Source of the DNA: CAYQTE01 sp964420285
GTDB lineage: Bacteria; Planctomycetota; Phycisphaerae; Tepidisphaerales; Tepidisphaeraceae
NCBI GenBank assembly: GCA_964420285.1
Contig: CAYQTE010000034.1
Span: forward strand, 1 to 50,447
Direction of reading: 5' to 3'
DNA length: 50,447 bases
Positions 34,558 to 43,062 of this stretch are shown here, one piece after another (positions within the stretch are counted from its first letter, which is position 1; each line of letters starts with the position of its first letter). The notes below the pieces were generated by a model, which had not been told where the DNA came from, ran no database searches, and saw only the letters and a program-made list of their open reading frames with translations. Made by a program: the position numbers and the translations under genes.

Positions 34558-36260
34558 GGCTGTGTCGATGCGGATGATACCCGAAAATCAGCCCAGGCAA
34601 CGGGATGATCGGAAGCATCGTCCAGTCGCAGGCCGGCCCCCGTGCAATCGAGCCCGCGCGAAAAGATCCAGTCGAGATTGCCGGAAGAGAGGTTTGGGCT
34701 GTCGAATCGCGTGATGCAATCGACGACGGCGGGGTCGTTGCGCAGGCCGCTCAGAATGGGGTCGAGGGTCGTCGTGTTCAGATCGCCCATGAGAATGGCC
34801 GGCGCGGGGGCCTTGCGGAAAAAGTCGATAAGCGACCGCATTTCGTTTTCGCGGTCGGCGTGGCGATCGAGGTGGCTGAGGATGACAGTGATGGTTTGCC
34901 CCCGCCAGGTGACGGTGGCGACGACGCGGTTGCGGTTGGTCGTGGAGGCCGGGCCCGAGGCCTGCGTGCGTTGCCAGGACTTGACCGGCAGATCGGTGAG
35001 CAGGGCGTTGGCGAAGGAATCGTGCCACCATTGCCGCTCGGTGGGGGCAAAGAGCCAGGGAAGATGAAGCTGCTGGCCGATCAACTCGGCCTGATCAGGC
35101 CCGGTGAGAGAGCCGTGAACTTCTTCCAGGGAGATCAGATCGTAACCGCCGAGAACGGCGACAGTTCGGTGGAGATCGGGGGTCTTATCGTCGTAATAGG
35201 GGCTGACGCCGCCGGCGATGTTGAAAGCGGCGACGTGCAGAATATCGCCGGCCTTTCGCGTGGCGGGCGGGCCGGTGAGGGATGTGCCGGAGGCGTCGCC
35301 GGCGGGGATTCGCAAGCTGCCCCAGGCGAGGATGGCGGCGATGATGAGGAGCAATCCGGCGGCGATCTGCAAACGCGGTCGTTTGGATGGGCGTCGCGGT
35401 TTTGGCGGCGGCGCCGCTGATGGTGCGTGAGTTGTCGATGCTGGAGGGGTGGCTGCGGCGTCCGGATTGGAGGGATGTTGCTCGATCTCTTTGGCGATCT
35501 GGTAGCCAAGGAGCCTGGTCTTCATCCAGCGAATGGCCAGCAGATCGCGGAAGCTCTTGAAGAGGCGGTTCCATACGCCATATTTGCTTTCGCCGTGCAG
35601 ACGAGGATTGTTGGTGACGGCGATTTCCGTGACCGTGAAGCCTTCCATCTTCAGCAGCGTGGGGATGAAGCGGTGCAGGCCGCGATAGAGCTTGAGCTTG
35701 CCGACGCATTCACGGCGGAAGGCGCGGTAGGTGCAGCCGGCGTCGGAGATTTGTTCATCGGAGAGCTTGTTGCGGACCCAGTTGGCGGTGCGGCTGCTGA
35801 TGACGCGGATGATGTTGTCGCCCTTGCCGCGGGTGGCGACGCGCGAACCGCAGACGCAATCCCAGCCGTGGCTGAGGGCTTCGAGGAATTTGGGGATGTC
35901 GGCCGGATCGTTCTGGAGATCGGCGTCCATGGTCATGACAAAGCGTCCGCGCGCGGCGCGGAGTCCGGCATCGCTGGCGGCGGTTTCACCGCAATTAAAG
36001 GCGAATTTCACACCGCGCACACGGGCGTCTTTGGCGACGAGGGATTCGATGGTTGTCCAACTGGCGTCGGTGCTGCCGTCATCGACGAAAATGACTTCGG
36101 TGGCGATTTTGTGCGGATCGACGACGCGGACGATGGCCTCCAGCAGAAGCGGGAGGTTCTCGGCCTCGTTGAAGACGGGGACGCAGATGCTGAGAGTTGG
36201 CACGGCGGGTGCGGGCGATGCAGAAGATGGATCGGCGGGTGTGTTGGGCGTTTCGTTCAC
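34554..36260 (-). CDS. GT2 glycosyltransferase fused to an endonuclease/exonuclease/phosphatase domain
   Basis: 568 residues from GTG 36260, which overlaps the LAB_N gene stop (GTGA). Residues ~20-250 are a GT2 family transferase of the polyprenyl-phosphate type: LSICVPVFNEAENLPLLLEA, VIFVDDGSTDASW, MTMDADLQNDPADIPKFLEA (DxD), SRTANWVRNKLSDEQISDAG. A Pro/Ala-rich linker and one membrane helix (LQIAAGLLLIIAAILAWGSL) lead to an EEP-fold domain with VAAFNIAGG, SLEEVHG, MGDLNTTTLDP and SDHPVAW, the Mg-binding and catalytic motifs of that fold. Ordinarily these GT2 enzymes end in two membrane helices (ArnC/DPMS); here the end is replaced by a predicted extracytoplasmic phosphoesterase. It likely makes a polyprenyl-phosphate sugar for the GT39 enzyme. 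Confidence 0.88.
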   Translation of the reverse strand: MNETPNTPADPSSASPAPAVPTLSICVPVFNEAENLPLLLEAIVRVVDPHKIATEVIFVDDGSTDASWTTIESLVAKDARVRGVKFAFNCGETAASDAGLRAARGRFVMTMDADLQNDPADIPKFLEALSHGWDCVCGSRVATRGKGDNIIRVISSRTANWVRNKLSDEQISDAGCTYRAFRRECVGKLKLYRGLHRFIPTLLKMEGFTVTEIAVTNNPRLHGESKYGVWNRLFKSFRDLLAIRWMKTRLLGYQIAKEIEQHPSNPDAAATPPASTTHAPSAAPPPKPRRPSKRPRLQIAAGLLLIIAAILAWGSLRIPAGDASGTSLTGPPATRKAGDILHVAAFNIAGGVSPYYDDKTPDLHRTVAVLGGYDLISLEEVHGSLTGPDQAELIGQQLHLPWLFAPTERQWWHDSFANALLTDLPVKSWQRTQASGPASTTNRNRVVATVTWRGQTITVILSHLDRHADRENEMRSLIDFFRKAPAPAILMGDLNTTTLDPILSGLRNDPAVVDCITRFDSPNLSSGNLDWIFSRGLDCTGAGLRLDDASDHPVAWADFRVSSASTQP

Positions 36261-36646
36261 GAGTGGTCGTCCTTGGTCGCGGCCGGGCCCGATGCCAAAG
36301 CCGCTTTCGTCTGGCCTTTCTTTCGATAGACGAGGATCAAGTTTCGCGAATAGGGGATGATATTCAAGAGATAACCGGCCACGCCGACGGAATCCTGCTG
36401 GCGGAGAAAGTAGGCCAGGCAGAGGAGCGTGCCGATGATGCTTTGCCACCAGAATATGGTGGGGATGCGGCTTTCCTTGTGTTTCTCACTATAGAGCCAT
36501 TGAATGAGGAAGCGGGTGCCGAAGACTCCGATGCCGGAAAAGCCGATGATTTTCCAGAACCAGTAATTGTCCTGGAGGGGCATGTGGAAATTGGCCGGCG
36601 TCGGCAGGACGGACAGGGCGGTGTAGATCAAAAGCAATTCGGACAT
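36257..36646 (-). CDS. Lipid A disaccharide synthase N-terminal-domain membrane protein (LAB_N)
   Basis: 129 residues with three hydrophobic segments. The LAB_N signature is clear: GFSGIGVFGTRFLIQWLYSE, then SRIPTIFWWQSIIGTLLCLA and PYSRNLILVYRKK. Stand-alone LAB_N proteins are commonly encoded beside GT2 and GT39 enzymes in lipid A or exported glycan modification clusters, which is the arrangement here. The biochemical role of LAB_N is not established. Its stop overlaps the GTG start of the GT2 fusion. Confidence 0.9.
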   Translation of the reverse strand: MSELLLIYTALSVLPTPANFHMPLQDNYWFWKIIGFSGIGVFGTRFLIQWLYSEKHKESRIPTIFWWQSIIGTLLCLAYFLRQQDSVGVAGYLLNIIPYSRNLILVYRKKGQTKAALASGPAATKDDHS

Positions 36647-36703
36647 GGTCTATCCAAGTTATGGAAGAAATTGGAATGATCCTGGAAACACCAATGTTGC
36701 CGA

Positions 36704-36795
36704 CCTCTGCGCCATTGCGCCTCTGCGCGGGATACTCTTCTCCCAGGTCCGTACGGGAAGAGAATATCCCTCGCAGAGGCGCAATGGCGCAGAGG
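36704..36795. repeat. Second long hairpin of CGCAGAGG-type repeats
   Basis: Left arm 36704-36744 (CCTCTGCGCCATTGCGCCTC...) and right arm 36755-36795 pair with a few mismatches around a 10-base loop. It is the same element as at 16807-16898, but both arms carry ATTGCGCC/GGCGCAAT where the other copy has TTTGCGCC/GGCGCAAA. It fills most of the gap between the LAB_N gene and the aminotransferase gene. Confidence 0.85.
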
Positions 36796-36821
36796 CAAGA
36801 CGAATCTGGGGGGCCGGCCGG

Positions 36822-37940
36822 TCAGGCCCGGAGGTGGGCCCGGATTTCCGAGGCGACAAGCCGGACCTCCTGATCGGTGAGGGTCGGGAACATCGGCAGG
36901 CTGAGGATTCTGCGGACGGCGTCTTCGGTTCGCGGCAGGGCGGGTTGCTTGCCGAAGCGTTCCTCGATGGCCGGCTGGCGATGGTTGGGGACGGGGTAAT
37001 GCACGCCCGATTCGATGCCCTTTTCCTTGAGATATCGGGCCAGTGTCTCGCGCTGCTCCGGGCCGTTGGGGCCGTCCAGACGGATGACGAACATGTGATA
37101 AACGCTTTCGGTGACGCCGGGTTCGTCGGCCGGCGGCAGGGCCAGATTGGGGATACCCGCCAGTTCGCGGCGATAGGCGTCGGCGGCCTTGCGGCGCCCG
37201 GCGTTGAGTTCGTCGAGCACCTTGAGTTGTTCACGGCCGACGGCGCCCTGAATCTCGTTGAAGCGAAGATTGAAGCCGACTTTCTCGTGGAGGTATTTAT
37301 CCTTGCGGCCGTGGTTGCGGAGCATGGTGACTTTGCGGGCGATCTCGGGATCGTCGGTGGCGATGGCGCCGCCGTCGCCATAAACCGTGAGATTCTTGCT
37401 GGGATAGAAGCTGAAAGCCGCCAGTTTGGCGATGGAGCCGGCCCGCTTGCCGCGCCAGCGGGCGCCGTGGGCCTGGGCGCAATCCTCGATGACCCAGAGA
37501 TTGTGATCGGCCGCGAGTTTCATGATGGCGTCAAGGTTGACGGGCCGGCCGTAGAGATGCACCGGAAGGATGCCGACGGTGCGCGCGGTGATTTTGCGGC
37601 GTGCGTCTTCGGGGTCGATGGTGTAGTCGGTGCCGATGTCGCAGAAGACGGGTTTGGCGCCGACGTGGATCATGGGCTCGATGCTGGGGAAGGCCGTCAG
37701 CGAGGGGACGAGGATTTCATCGCCGTTCTTGAGGCCCTGCACGATATGCAGGAGGTGAACGGCGGCCGTCCATGAACTGGAGAGGACGACGTGCTTGACG
37801 CCGAAGTAGGCGGCGAGTTCGGCTTCGAAGGCCTTGCACTCGGGGCCGAGGATGTAATTGCCGCCGCGGACGACATCGAGGATGCGTTTCTCGATCAGGG
37901 GGCTTTGATGGACGCGGGACAGGGGGATTTTTTCTGCCAA
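36822..37940 (-). CDS. DegT/DnrJ/EryC1/StrS-family sugar aminotransferase
   Basis: PLP enzyme of the group that makes amino sugars on nucleotide donors. 372 residues from TTG 37940 (LAEKIPLSRV), chosen for AGGAGA about six bases upstream. The internal aldimine Lys is in FSFYPSKNLTVYGDGG. VLSSSWTAAVHLL binds the phosphate, VIEDCAQAHGA holds the PLP-stacking/N1-binding residues, and RFNEIQGAVG is the C-terminal family motif. It lies upstream of the LAB_N/GT2/GT39 set on the same strand, separated by the hairpin repeat, and could supply an amino sugar for it; that link is inferred. Confidence 0.93.
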   Translation of the reverse strand: MAEKIPLSRVHQSPLIEKRILDVVRGGNYILGPECKAFEAELAAYFGVKHVVLSSSWTAAVHLLHIVQGLKNGDEILVPSLTAFPSIEPMIHVGAKPVFCDIGTDYTIDPEDARRKITARTVGILPVHLYGRPVNLDAIMKLAADHNLWVIEDCAQAHGARWRGKRAGSIAKLAAFSFYPSKNLTVYGDGGAIATDDPEIARKVTMLRNHGRKDKYLHEKVGFNLRFNEIQGAVGREQLKVLDELNAGRRKAADAYRRELAGIPNLALPPADEPGVTESVYHMFVIRLDGPNGPEQRETLARYLKEKGIESGVHYPVPNHRQPAIEERFGKQPALPRTEDAVRRILSLPMFPTLTDQEVRLVASEIRAHLRA

Positions 37941-38021
37941 GGGATTCTCCTGTGAGTCTTGAATTCTCCGGACCAAGCACAGGCTATTAAAAGGCGCTGT
38001 CCTTGGGCATGCAAGGCGCAA

Positions 38022-39194
38022 TCAATGCGGCATTGCGGGCGCGGGAGCGGCGGCGGCCGGGGCCGGCGGGAGCTTGAGAACCTGGCCCACCTTGAGCTTG
38101 GCCGGATCGGCGCCGATCGCGGTTCGGTTCAGTTCGTAAATCTTGTCGGCCCACTGGCCGTTGTTGAAGAGATGGACGGCGATCTTGTAAAGGCTGTCGC
38201 CGGTCTGGACGCGGTATTCGGTCTTGGGATCGATGGGAGCCGGAGCGACGGCCGCGGGAGTGGCGGGCACGACGGGCGGGCTGAAGGCGGGGATGATGAG
38301 CGTCATTCCCGGCTTGAGGCTCCTGGGTTCGATTTGCGGATTGGCATCGGCGATACGGCTCCAGTATTTGCTGTTGCCGTAGACGGTCTGGGCGATCGAA
38401 CTGAAGGTCTCGCCGAAAGCAACGACGTGGGTGTGGGCGCCGGTATTGGCCTGCACGGGTCGCGTTGAGGGACTGGCCAATGCGGACGCCATTGGCGGTT
38501 CGGTCGAGTAGCTGGCCGTCGGCAGGGGCGCCGGCGCGCCGATATGTGTGGCGTCGGCTACGATAGGCCCACCGGACATCGACGGTGTCTCGGTGACAAT
38601 CGGACCACCGGCGGCGGAATCCGGACTCGTGCCCGATCCGTCGGAGGGCGGCGGTTGCGAGGCCATCGGGCCGATATCCTGCGGACCGGCGGCATCAGGG
38701 CGGATATCGACGGCGGGCTTGACGGTGTCGAGCATGCCGTAGGTCAGGGCGCTATGCCAGGGATCGTTGGCNNNNNNNNNNNNNNNNNNNNNNNNNNNNN
38801 NNNNNNNNNNNNNNNNNNNNNNNNNNNNNNNNNNNNNNNNNNNNNNNNNNNNNNNNNNNNNNNNNNNNNNNGCGGGAGTGAAATCGGCGGAATGATCGAC
38901 GACAGCGGGCGCGGGAGCCGGCGGCACAACTGCGACCACATGATCCTCAGCCGCCGGTGCAGGAGCAGTGAGCTTGGGCGCTGGAGCCTTGGGGCCTGCG
39001 GTGGCCGGTGCTGGCGCTGGGGGCGTGACGGCGGGAGTTGGCGATGAGCCGCCCGATGTGACTGTTCCACCGGTCGTAACCAGGGCCACATCGTTGCGGC
39101 CCTTGTCGCCGGTCTGATTGACGCTGATATAGATGATGAGGACGGCCAGGAACACGCCGCCGATGATCAGAGCGAATTTCACATCCTTGCGCAT
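38022..39194 (-). CDS. LysM-domain membrane-anchored protein (contains a gap)
   Basis: Starts at ATG 39194 with AAGGAG upstream. One N-terminal membrane helix (FALIIGGVFLAVLIIYISV) anchors it with the rest outside the cytoplasm. A long Pro/Ala/Thr-rich linker, broken by 100 N at 38772-38871, leads to two LysM domains: THVVAFGETFSSIAQTVYG...LIIP and EYRVQTGDSLYKIAVHLF...LKLPP. LysM binds peptidoglycan or related glycans. Both sides of the gap are in the same frame as drawn, but the gap length is nominal. The gene follows secDF by 75 bp and probably belongs to the export operon. Confidence 0.88.
   Translation of the reverse strand: MRKDVKFALIIGGVFLAVLIIYISVNQTGDKGRNDVALVTTGGTVTSGGSSPTPAVTPPAPAPATAGPKAPAPKLTAPAPAAEDHVVAVVPPAPAPAVVDHSADFTPXXXXXXXXXXXXXXXXXXXXXXXXXXXXXXXXXXANDPWHSALTYGMLDTVKPAVDIRPDAAGPQDIGPMASQPPPSDGSGTSPDSAAGGPIVTETPSMSGGPIVADATHIGAPAPLPTASYSTEPPMASALASPSTRPVQANTGAHTHVVAFGETFSSIAQTVYGNSKYWSRIADANPQIEPRSLKPGMTLIIPAFSPPVVPATPAAVAPAPIDPKTEYRVQTGDSLYKIAVHLFNNGQWADKIYELNRTAIGADPAKLKVGQVLKLPPAPAAAAPAPAMPH
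38772..38871. other. Assembly gap of 100 N
   Basis: Exactly 100 N inside the low-complexity linker of the LysM gene. Unlike the valS gap, the flanks show no shared sequence, so unknown DNA may be missing. Repetitive Pro/Ala codons are a likely reason for the break. Confidence 0.95.
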
Positions 39195-39269
39195 GATTGG
39201 GACTCCTTCCCGTATTGAGTTGTCGCGGCCGCACGACTTGGCGGTCCATTACAGGCTCATCGATCGCGA

Positions 39270-42200
39270 TCAGGCTCCTTGCAGCAGGCCGGGGCGATTT
39301 CCCGAATCCGGCACCCGTTCCCGCTCGGCATGGAACAGCAAAATCGGGGCCGCGATGGCGACCGACGAGTATGTGCCGACCAATATGCCAATGAGCAGGA
39401 CGAAAGTAAAGCCGTGAATCCCCGGTCCGCCAATGAAATACATGAACGCCACGGTGATGGTTGTGGTCCCGCAGGTCAGCAAGGTGCGCGACAAAGTCTG
39501 GTTCACGGCGTCGTTGATGACCTGGCGATCCAGGTGTCCGTATTTGCCCCGGTTCTCGCGGATGCGGTCGAACACCACGATCGTGTCGATCATCGAATAC
39601 CCCATGATCGTCAAAATGCCCGCCACCACCGTCATGTTGATGCGGAACGGCTCAAGCTGGAAGAACCGGCCGATGGCGGTGTCGGCCGGGATGTAGTGGG
39701 CAAATCCCAGCGCGGCGATGGTGAAGAGCGTGTCGTGGAACAGGGCGACGACGGTGGCGGTGCCGTATTTCAGGTTGCCGAATCGCACCCAGATGTAGGC
39801 CATGATAAACAGGATCGAGAGGATGAGGGCGACGGTCGCATCCTGCTGGGCCTGACCGGCCACCGAGGCGTCAAAGCTGGTGACCTTGCGGAAATCCTCC
39901 TGCTTGCCCAGGGCGTCGTTCACCCACTGCCAGGCCGGTTTGGCCACTTCTTCCTTCCAGTTGGCCGGATCCTTCACGTATGGAATGGCGGGATTGTTCA
40001 GCAGGACGACGGCCGAATCCGCCTTCTGGGCCGGGTTATCTGTTCCGGCGGACGTGACGACGGTGAAATCGCGGATGGCGGCGACGTTGCGTTCCTCGGC
40101 GCTTTGCTGGTCGATGCGGTTGCGGATGTCGTCGGCGGACAATTCGGGGGAAATGTGTTCCAGCACGATGGCGGCGCCGCCGAAGTAGTCCACCTGGGCG
40201 CTGCGGGCATAGGCGGGCAGCGTGGGCTTGTCGGTCACGGGGATGATCTGGTGGTCGTCGGCATCCTCGAACTTGGCCCCGAACCCGTCGAACTTCGACG
40301 CCAGGTTCAGTTGCAGATTGCCCTTGAGGCGGCGGAGCAGTTCTTCCTTGACGGCCGCGGCGTCGGGGTTGGGGGTGATGATTTCGTAATCGCGGTCCTG
40401 TTCGCCGGGGTTGTCGGACACGGCAACAATGGTGGGCGACGGGATCACGGTATTGGTTCTGGTGATCTTGTCGCCCAGCTCACCCTGGGTCATGGGTTGA
40501 GTGAGCACAACCTCGACGCTGGTGCCCGACGCGAATTCGATGTCGAGCATCTTGTCGGCGCGGAGTTGAACGAAGAAGCAGACCAGGCCGCCGATGATGG
40601 CGACGATGCTGAAGGCGTAGAAGCCCCAGGCCATTCCCATCCAGTCGATGTTGGGCTTGAGGAATTTGTCCCACTTGGGGAAGGTCAGCGGCAGGCTGGA
40701 GAGGTTCTTGAGGCCGTAGTGATCGATCAGGATTCCGAAGATGGTCTTGGTGACGAACAAGGCGGTGAACAAGCTGGCGGCGATACCGATCAGCAGAGTC
40801 AGTCCGAACCCCTTAACGTCTTCCGAGCCTTTGGCATACAGACATGCCGAGGTGATGACGCTGGTCATGTTGGAGTCGAAGATGGCGCTGAAGGCGCGGG
40901 CGTAGCTGTTGCGCAAGGCCATGCGCAGCGGCAGGCCGCGGTGCTGTTCCTCGCGCAGACGTTCGAAAATCAGCACGTTGGCATCGACGGCGGTGCCCAC
41001 GCTGAGCACGATGCCCGCGATGCTGGGCAGCGTGAACGTCGCTCCAAAGGCCGCCAGTGTGCCCAGGATCAGCACAATGTTCATCACCACGGCGAACGTC
41101 GCCACCACGCCGGCCAGGTAGTAATAACTGCACATGAACACGGCCACGACCACCAGGCCGAACGCGCAGGCGAGCATGCCGCTCATCAGGTTGTCGTGTC
41201 CGAGAGTCGATTTGACGGTGCGCTGGCTGATGGGTTCGCCGTTGAGCTGGGCCGGTAGACTGCCGGCGTTGAGAACCTTGACCAGGCGATCCAGTTCGCT
41301 GGGCGTGAAGCCGCCCCTGCCGCCGCTGATCTGGCCGCGACCGGCGGTGATCGGCTCGTTGATGTTGGGGGCGCTGAGGATCACGTTATCCAGGACGATA
41401 CCCAGCGGCTCATGGACGTTGGCGCGAGTGAGGGCGCCGAAGGCGGCGGCGCCGCCGTTGTCAAACGTGAATTCGACGATGTTCTGGCCGCTGTTGGTAT
41501 CGGTGCCGGCATTGGCGCTTTCCAGCGCCCAGCCGGGAATGGCTTTGGTGAGAGCCTTGTCGGCTCTGTTCCAGCAGAGGATGTATTGCTTGTCGTGCCA
41601 GGAGCGAAGGGTGGGATTGGTGGCGAATTCGCTGGGATGATTGGGATCGGTCTGAATCCATTCCATTTCGTCCTGGGCCTGGATGGCCGGGCCGGCGCCG
41701 TCGGGGCCCAGACGCGCCAGCATCGCCAGTGCGTCGGGCGTGTTGGGGTTCATCACCAGGATATGGAACTCGAGCACGCCCGAGCCCTGGATCAGCCGCT
41801 TGAGGCCGGCCGCATCGTCCAGCGAATTGCGAACCGTCTGATATTGCTTGAACGCCGCGGCGAATGTGTCCAGATCCTTATTGCGCTCGGTAAAGCCTGG
41901 ATCGCGGCTCTTGAATTCGGCGATCACCTTCGCCGGATCGGCCTCGGGCTTTGCCAGTGCCGCCTGCACGTCATCGGCCGTGATGTTCGTCAGATCGATC
42001 TTCTTTGTCAGATCGGCGATATCGAGATCGGCCTTGCTGAGAGCTTCGGGATCACCCTGTGCGATGGCATTGGTTTTTCGATTGACGGCGTCGGCCAGTT
42101 GCTTGAGGATTTCCAGCCGCGTCGGACTTCCCTTGGACAGCTTCACCAAGTCAAGTTGATTCAGAGGCTGGGTCGCCGGGACAAGGCCGGCGGCCTGCGT

Positions 42201-42638
42201 TGCCGCGGCGGGCTCGGTGGCGGGGGGCTGGGCTTGGGCCAGGTTGATGGCCGCCAGCGCCTGGCTGGAATAGACGTTCGTGTCCTCGATGGCCCGGCTG
42301 GCCTTGGTGAAAGCGTTGCGAATGTCCTGGTTCTTCTCCGAATCGCCGGACAGGGGCATCTGGATTTCGATTTCGGAATTGCCCAGCGGGCGCCAGACGA
42401 GATTGCGCACGCCGTTGGGATCGACGCGGCTTCGCAGCGCTGCCAGCGTCCGCTGCGTGAGCTGCGAGAGATCGCCGTGGTAATCCGCCGGCGGCTTGAC
42501 GGCATAGATGAGATCGACGCCGCCGGAGATGTCGATGCCGGGGCGGATGTTGACCCGTCCGCCGGCGAAGAGGACGAACAGGGCGCCCAGCAGGACGATG
42601 AGGATGGTGACGACGCGACCGGTATAAGTGGTTGGCAT
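39270..42638 (-). CDS. secDF: Fused protein translocase subunit SecD/SecF
   Basis: Proton-motive-force-driven partner of SecYEG that pulls secreted proteins across the membrane. At 1122 residues it joins SecD (about 1-660) and SecF (about 690-1122). SecD shows RPGIDISGGVDLIYAV, a large periplasmic P1 region enlarged by an Ala/Gln-rich helical stretch, and the helix-4 motif VGTAVDANVLIFERLREE near 550. SecF shows FASGTSVEVVL and GYSMIDTIVVFDRIREN near 1016; the two Asp-containing helices form the proton path. yajC lies 17 bp upstream. The fusion occurs in several bacterial groups, including Planctomycetes. Confidence 0.95.
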   Translation of the reverse strand: MPTTYTGRVVTILIVLLGALFVLFAGGRVNIRPGIDISGGVDLIYAVKPPADYHGDLSQLTQRTLAALRSRVDPNGVRNLVWRPLGNSEIEIQMPLSGDSEKNQDIRNAFTKASRAIEDTNVYSSQALAAINLAQAQPPATEPAAATQAAGLVPATQPLNQLDLVKLSKGSPTRLEILKQLADAVNRKTNAIAQGDPEALSKADLDIADLTKKIDLTNITADDVQAALAKPEADPAKVIAEFKSRDPGFTERNKDLDTFAAAFKQYQTVRNSLDDAAGLKRLIQGSGVLEFHILVMNPNTPDALAMLARLGPDGAGPAIQAQDEMEWIQTDPNHPSEFATNPTLRSWHDKQYILCWNRADKALTKAIPGWALESANAGTDTNSGQNIVEFTFDNGGAAAFGALTRANVHEPLGIVLDNVILSAPNINEPITAGRGQISGGRGGFTPSELDRLVKVLNAGSLPAQLNGEPISQRTVKSTLGHDNLMSGMLACAFGLVVVAVFMCSYYYLAGVVATFAVVMNIVLILGTLAAFGATFTLPSIAGIVLSVGTAVDANVLIFERLREEQHRGLPLRMALRNSYARAFSAIFDSNMTSVITSACLYAKGSEDVKGFGLTLLIGIAASLFTALFVTKTIFGILIDHYGLKNLSSLPLTFPKWDKFLKPNIDWMGMAWGFYAFSIVAIIGGLVCFFVQLRADKMLDIEFASGTSVEVVLTQPMTQGELGDKITRTNTVIPSPTIVAVSDNPGEQDRDYEIITPNPDAAAVKEELLRRLKGNLQLNLASKFDGFGAKFEDADDHQIIPVTDKPTLPAYARSAQVDYFGGAAIVLEHISPELSADDIRNRIDQQSAEERNVAAIRDFTVVTSAGTDNPAQKADSAVVLLNNPAIPYVKDPANWKEEVAKPAWQWVNDALGKQEDFRKVTSFDASVAGQAQQDATVALILSILFIMAYIWVRFGNLKYGTATVVALFHDTLFTIAALGFAHYIPADTAIGRFFQLEPFRINMTVVAGILTIMGYSMIDTIVVFDRIRENRGKYGHLDRQVINDAVNQTLSRTLLTCGTTTITVAFMYFIGGPGIHGFTFVLLIGILVGTYSSVAIAAPILLFHAERERVPDSGNRPGLLQGA

Positions 42639-42655
42639 GGGAATGACGGCCTTGT

Positions 42656-43021
42656 TTATTTCTTCTGATCTATGTTCTTGTCGGTCTTGTCCTGGTCAAC
42701 GATAACGCGGGCGATGGCATTGCGCGCAAAGCGGATGCGGGTGTTGGAGCTCTCGTCGACTTTGATGACGACTTCATCGTCGCGCACGTCCGCGACAATG
42801 CCCAGCACGCCGCCGATGGTCTGAATGCGATCGCCGCGTTTGAGGTTCTTGAGCAAGTCCTCACCGGGCCGGCCGGCGCGGCTCTTGGTGCGCGACATGA
42901 AGACAATCATCAGGAGGATGATCGCGCCGGGGACAATCCAGGGATTGCTCAGCAGATACGGCGCCTCTTGCGAGGCCGGAGCGCTGGTGGCCGCATCCAT
43001 CAATGTCATAATGAAATTCAA
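42656..43021 (-). CDS. yajC: Preprotein translocase accessory subunit YajC
   Basis: 121 residues with one membrane helix (NPWIVPGAIILLMIVFMSRT) and the conserved cytoplasmic domain DLLKNLKRGDRIQTIGGVLG, followed by VVIKVDESSNTRIRFARNAI. It associates with SecDF in the inner membrane. TTG 43021 is chosen because AAGGA lies seven bases upstream; the ATG at 43009 would be 12 bases farther. It follows tgt by 41 bp and precedes secDF, the classical tgt-yajC-secD-secF order. Confidence 0.94.
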   Translation of the reverse strand: MNFIMTLMDAATSAPASQEAPYLLSNPWIVPGAIILLMIVFMSRTKSRAGRPGEDLLKNLKRGDRIQTIGGVLGIVADVRDDEVVIKVDESSNTRIRFARNAIARVIVDQDKTDKNIDQKK

Positions 43022-43062
43022 ATTCTCGTCCTTTCATGGCGACGATCGCACGGCGGGGCCGG

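Noticed and set aside
39279..41258. Antisense reading frame (659 codons) opposite secDF
   Set aside because: Same GC-driven shadow; the Asp/Gly/Gln/His-rich peptide has no domain and SecDF is unambiguous.
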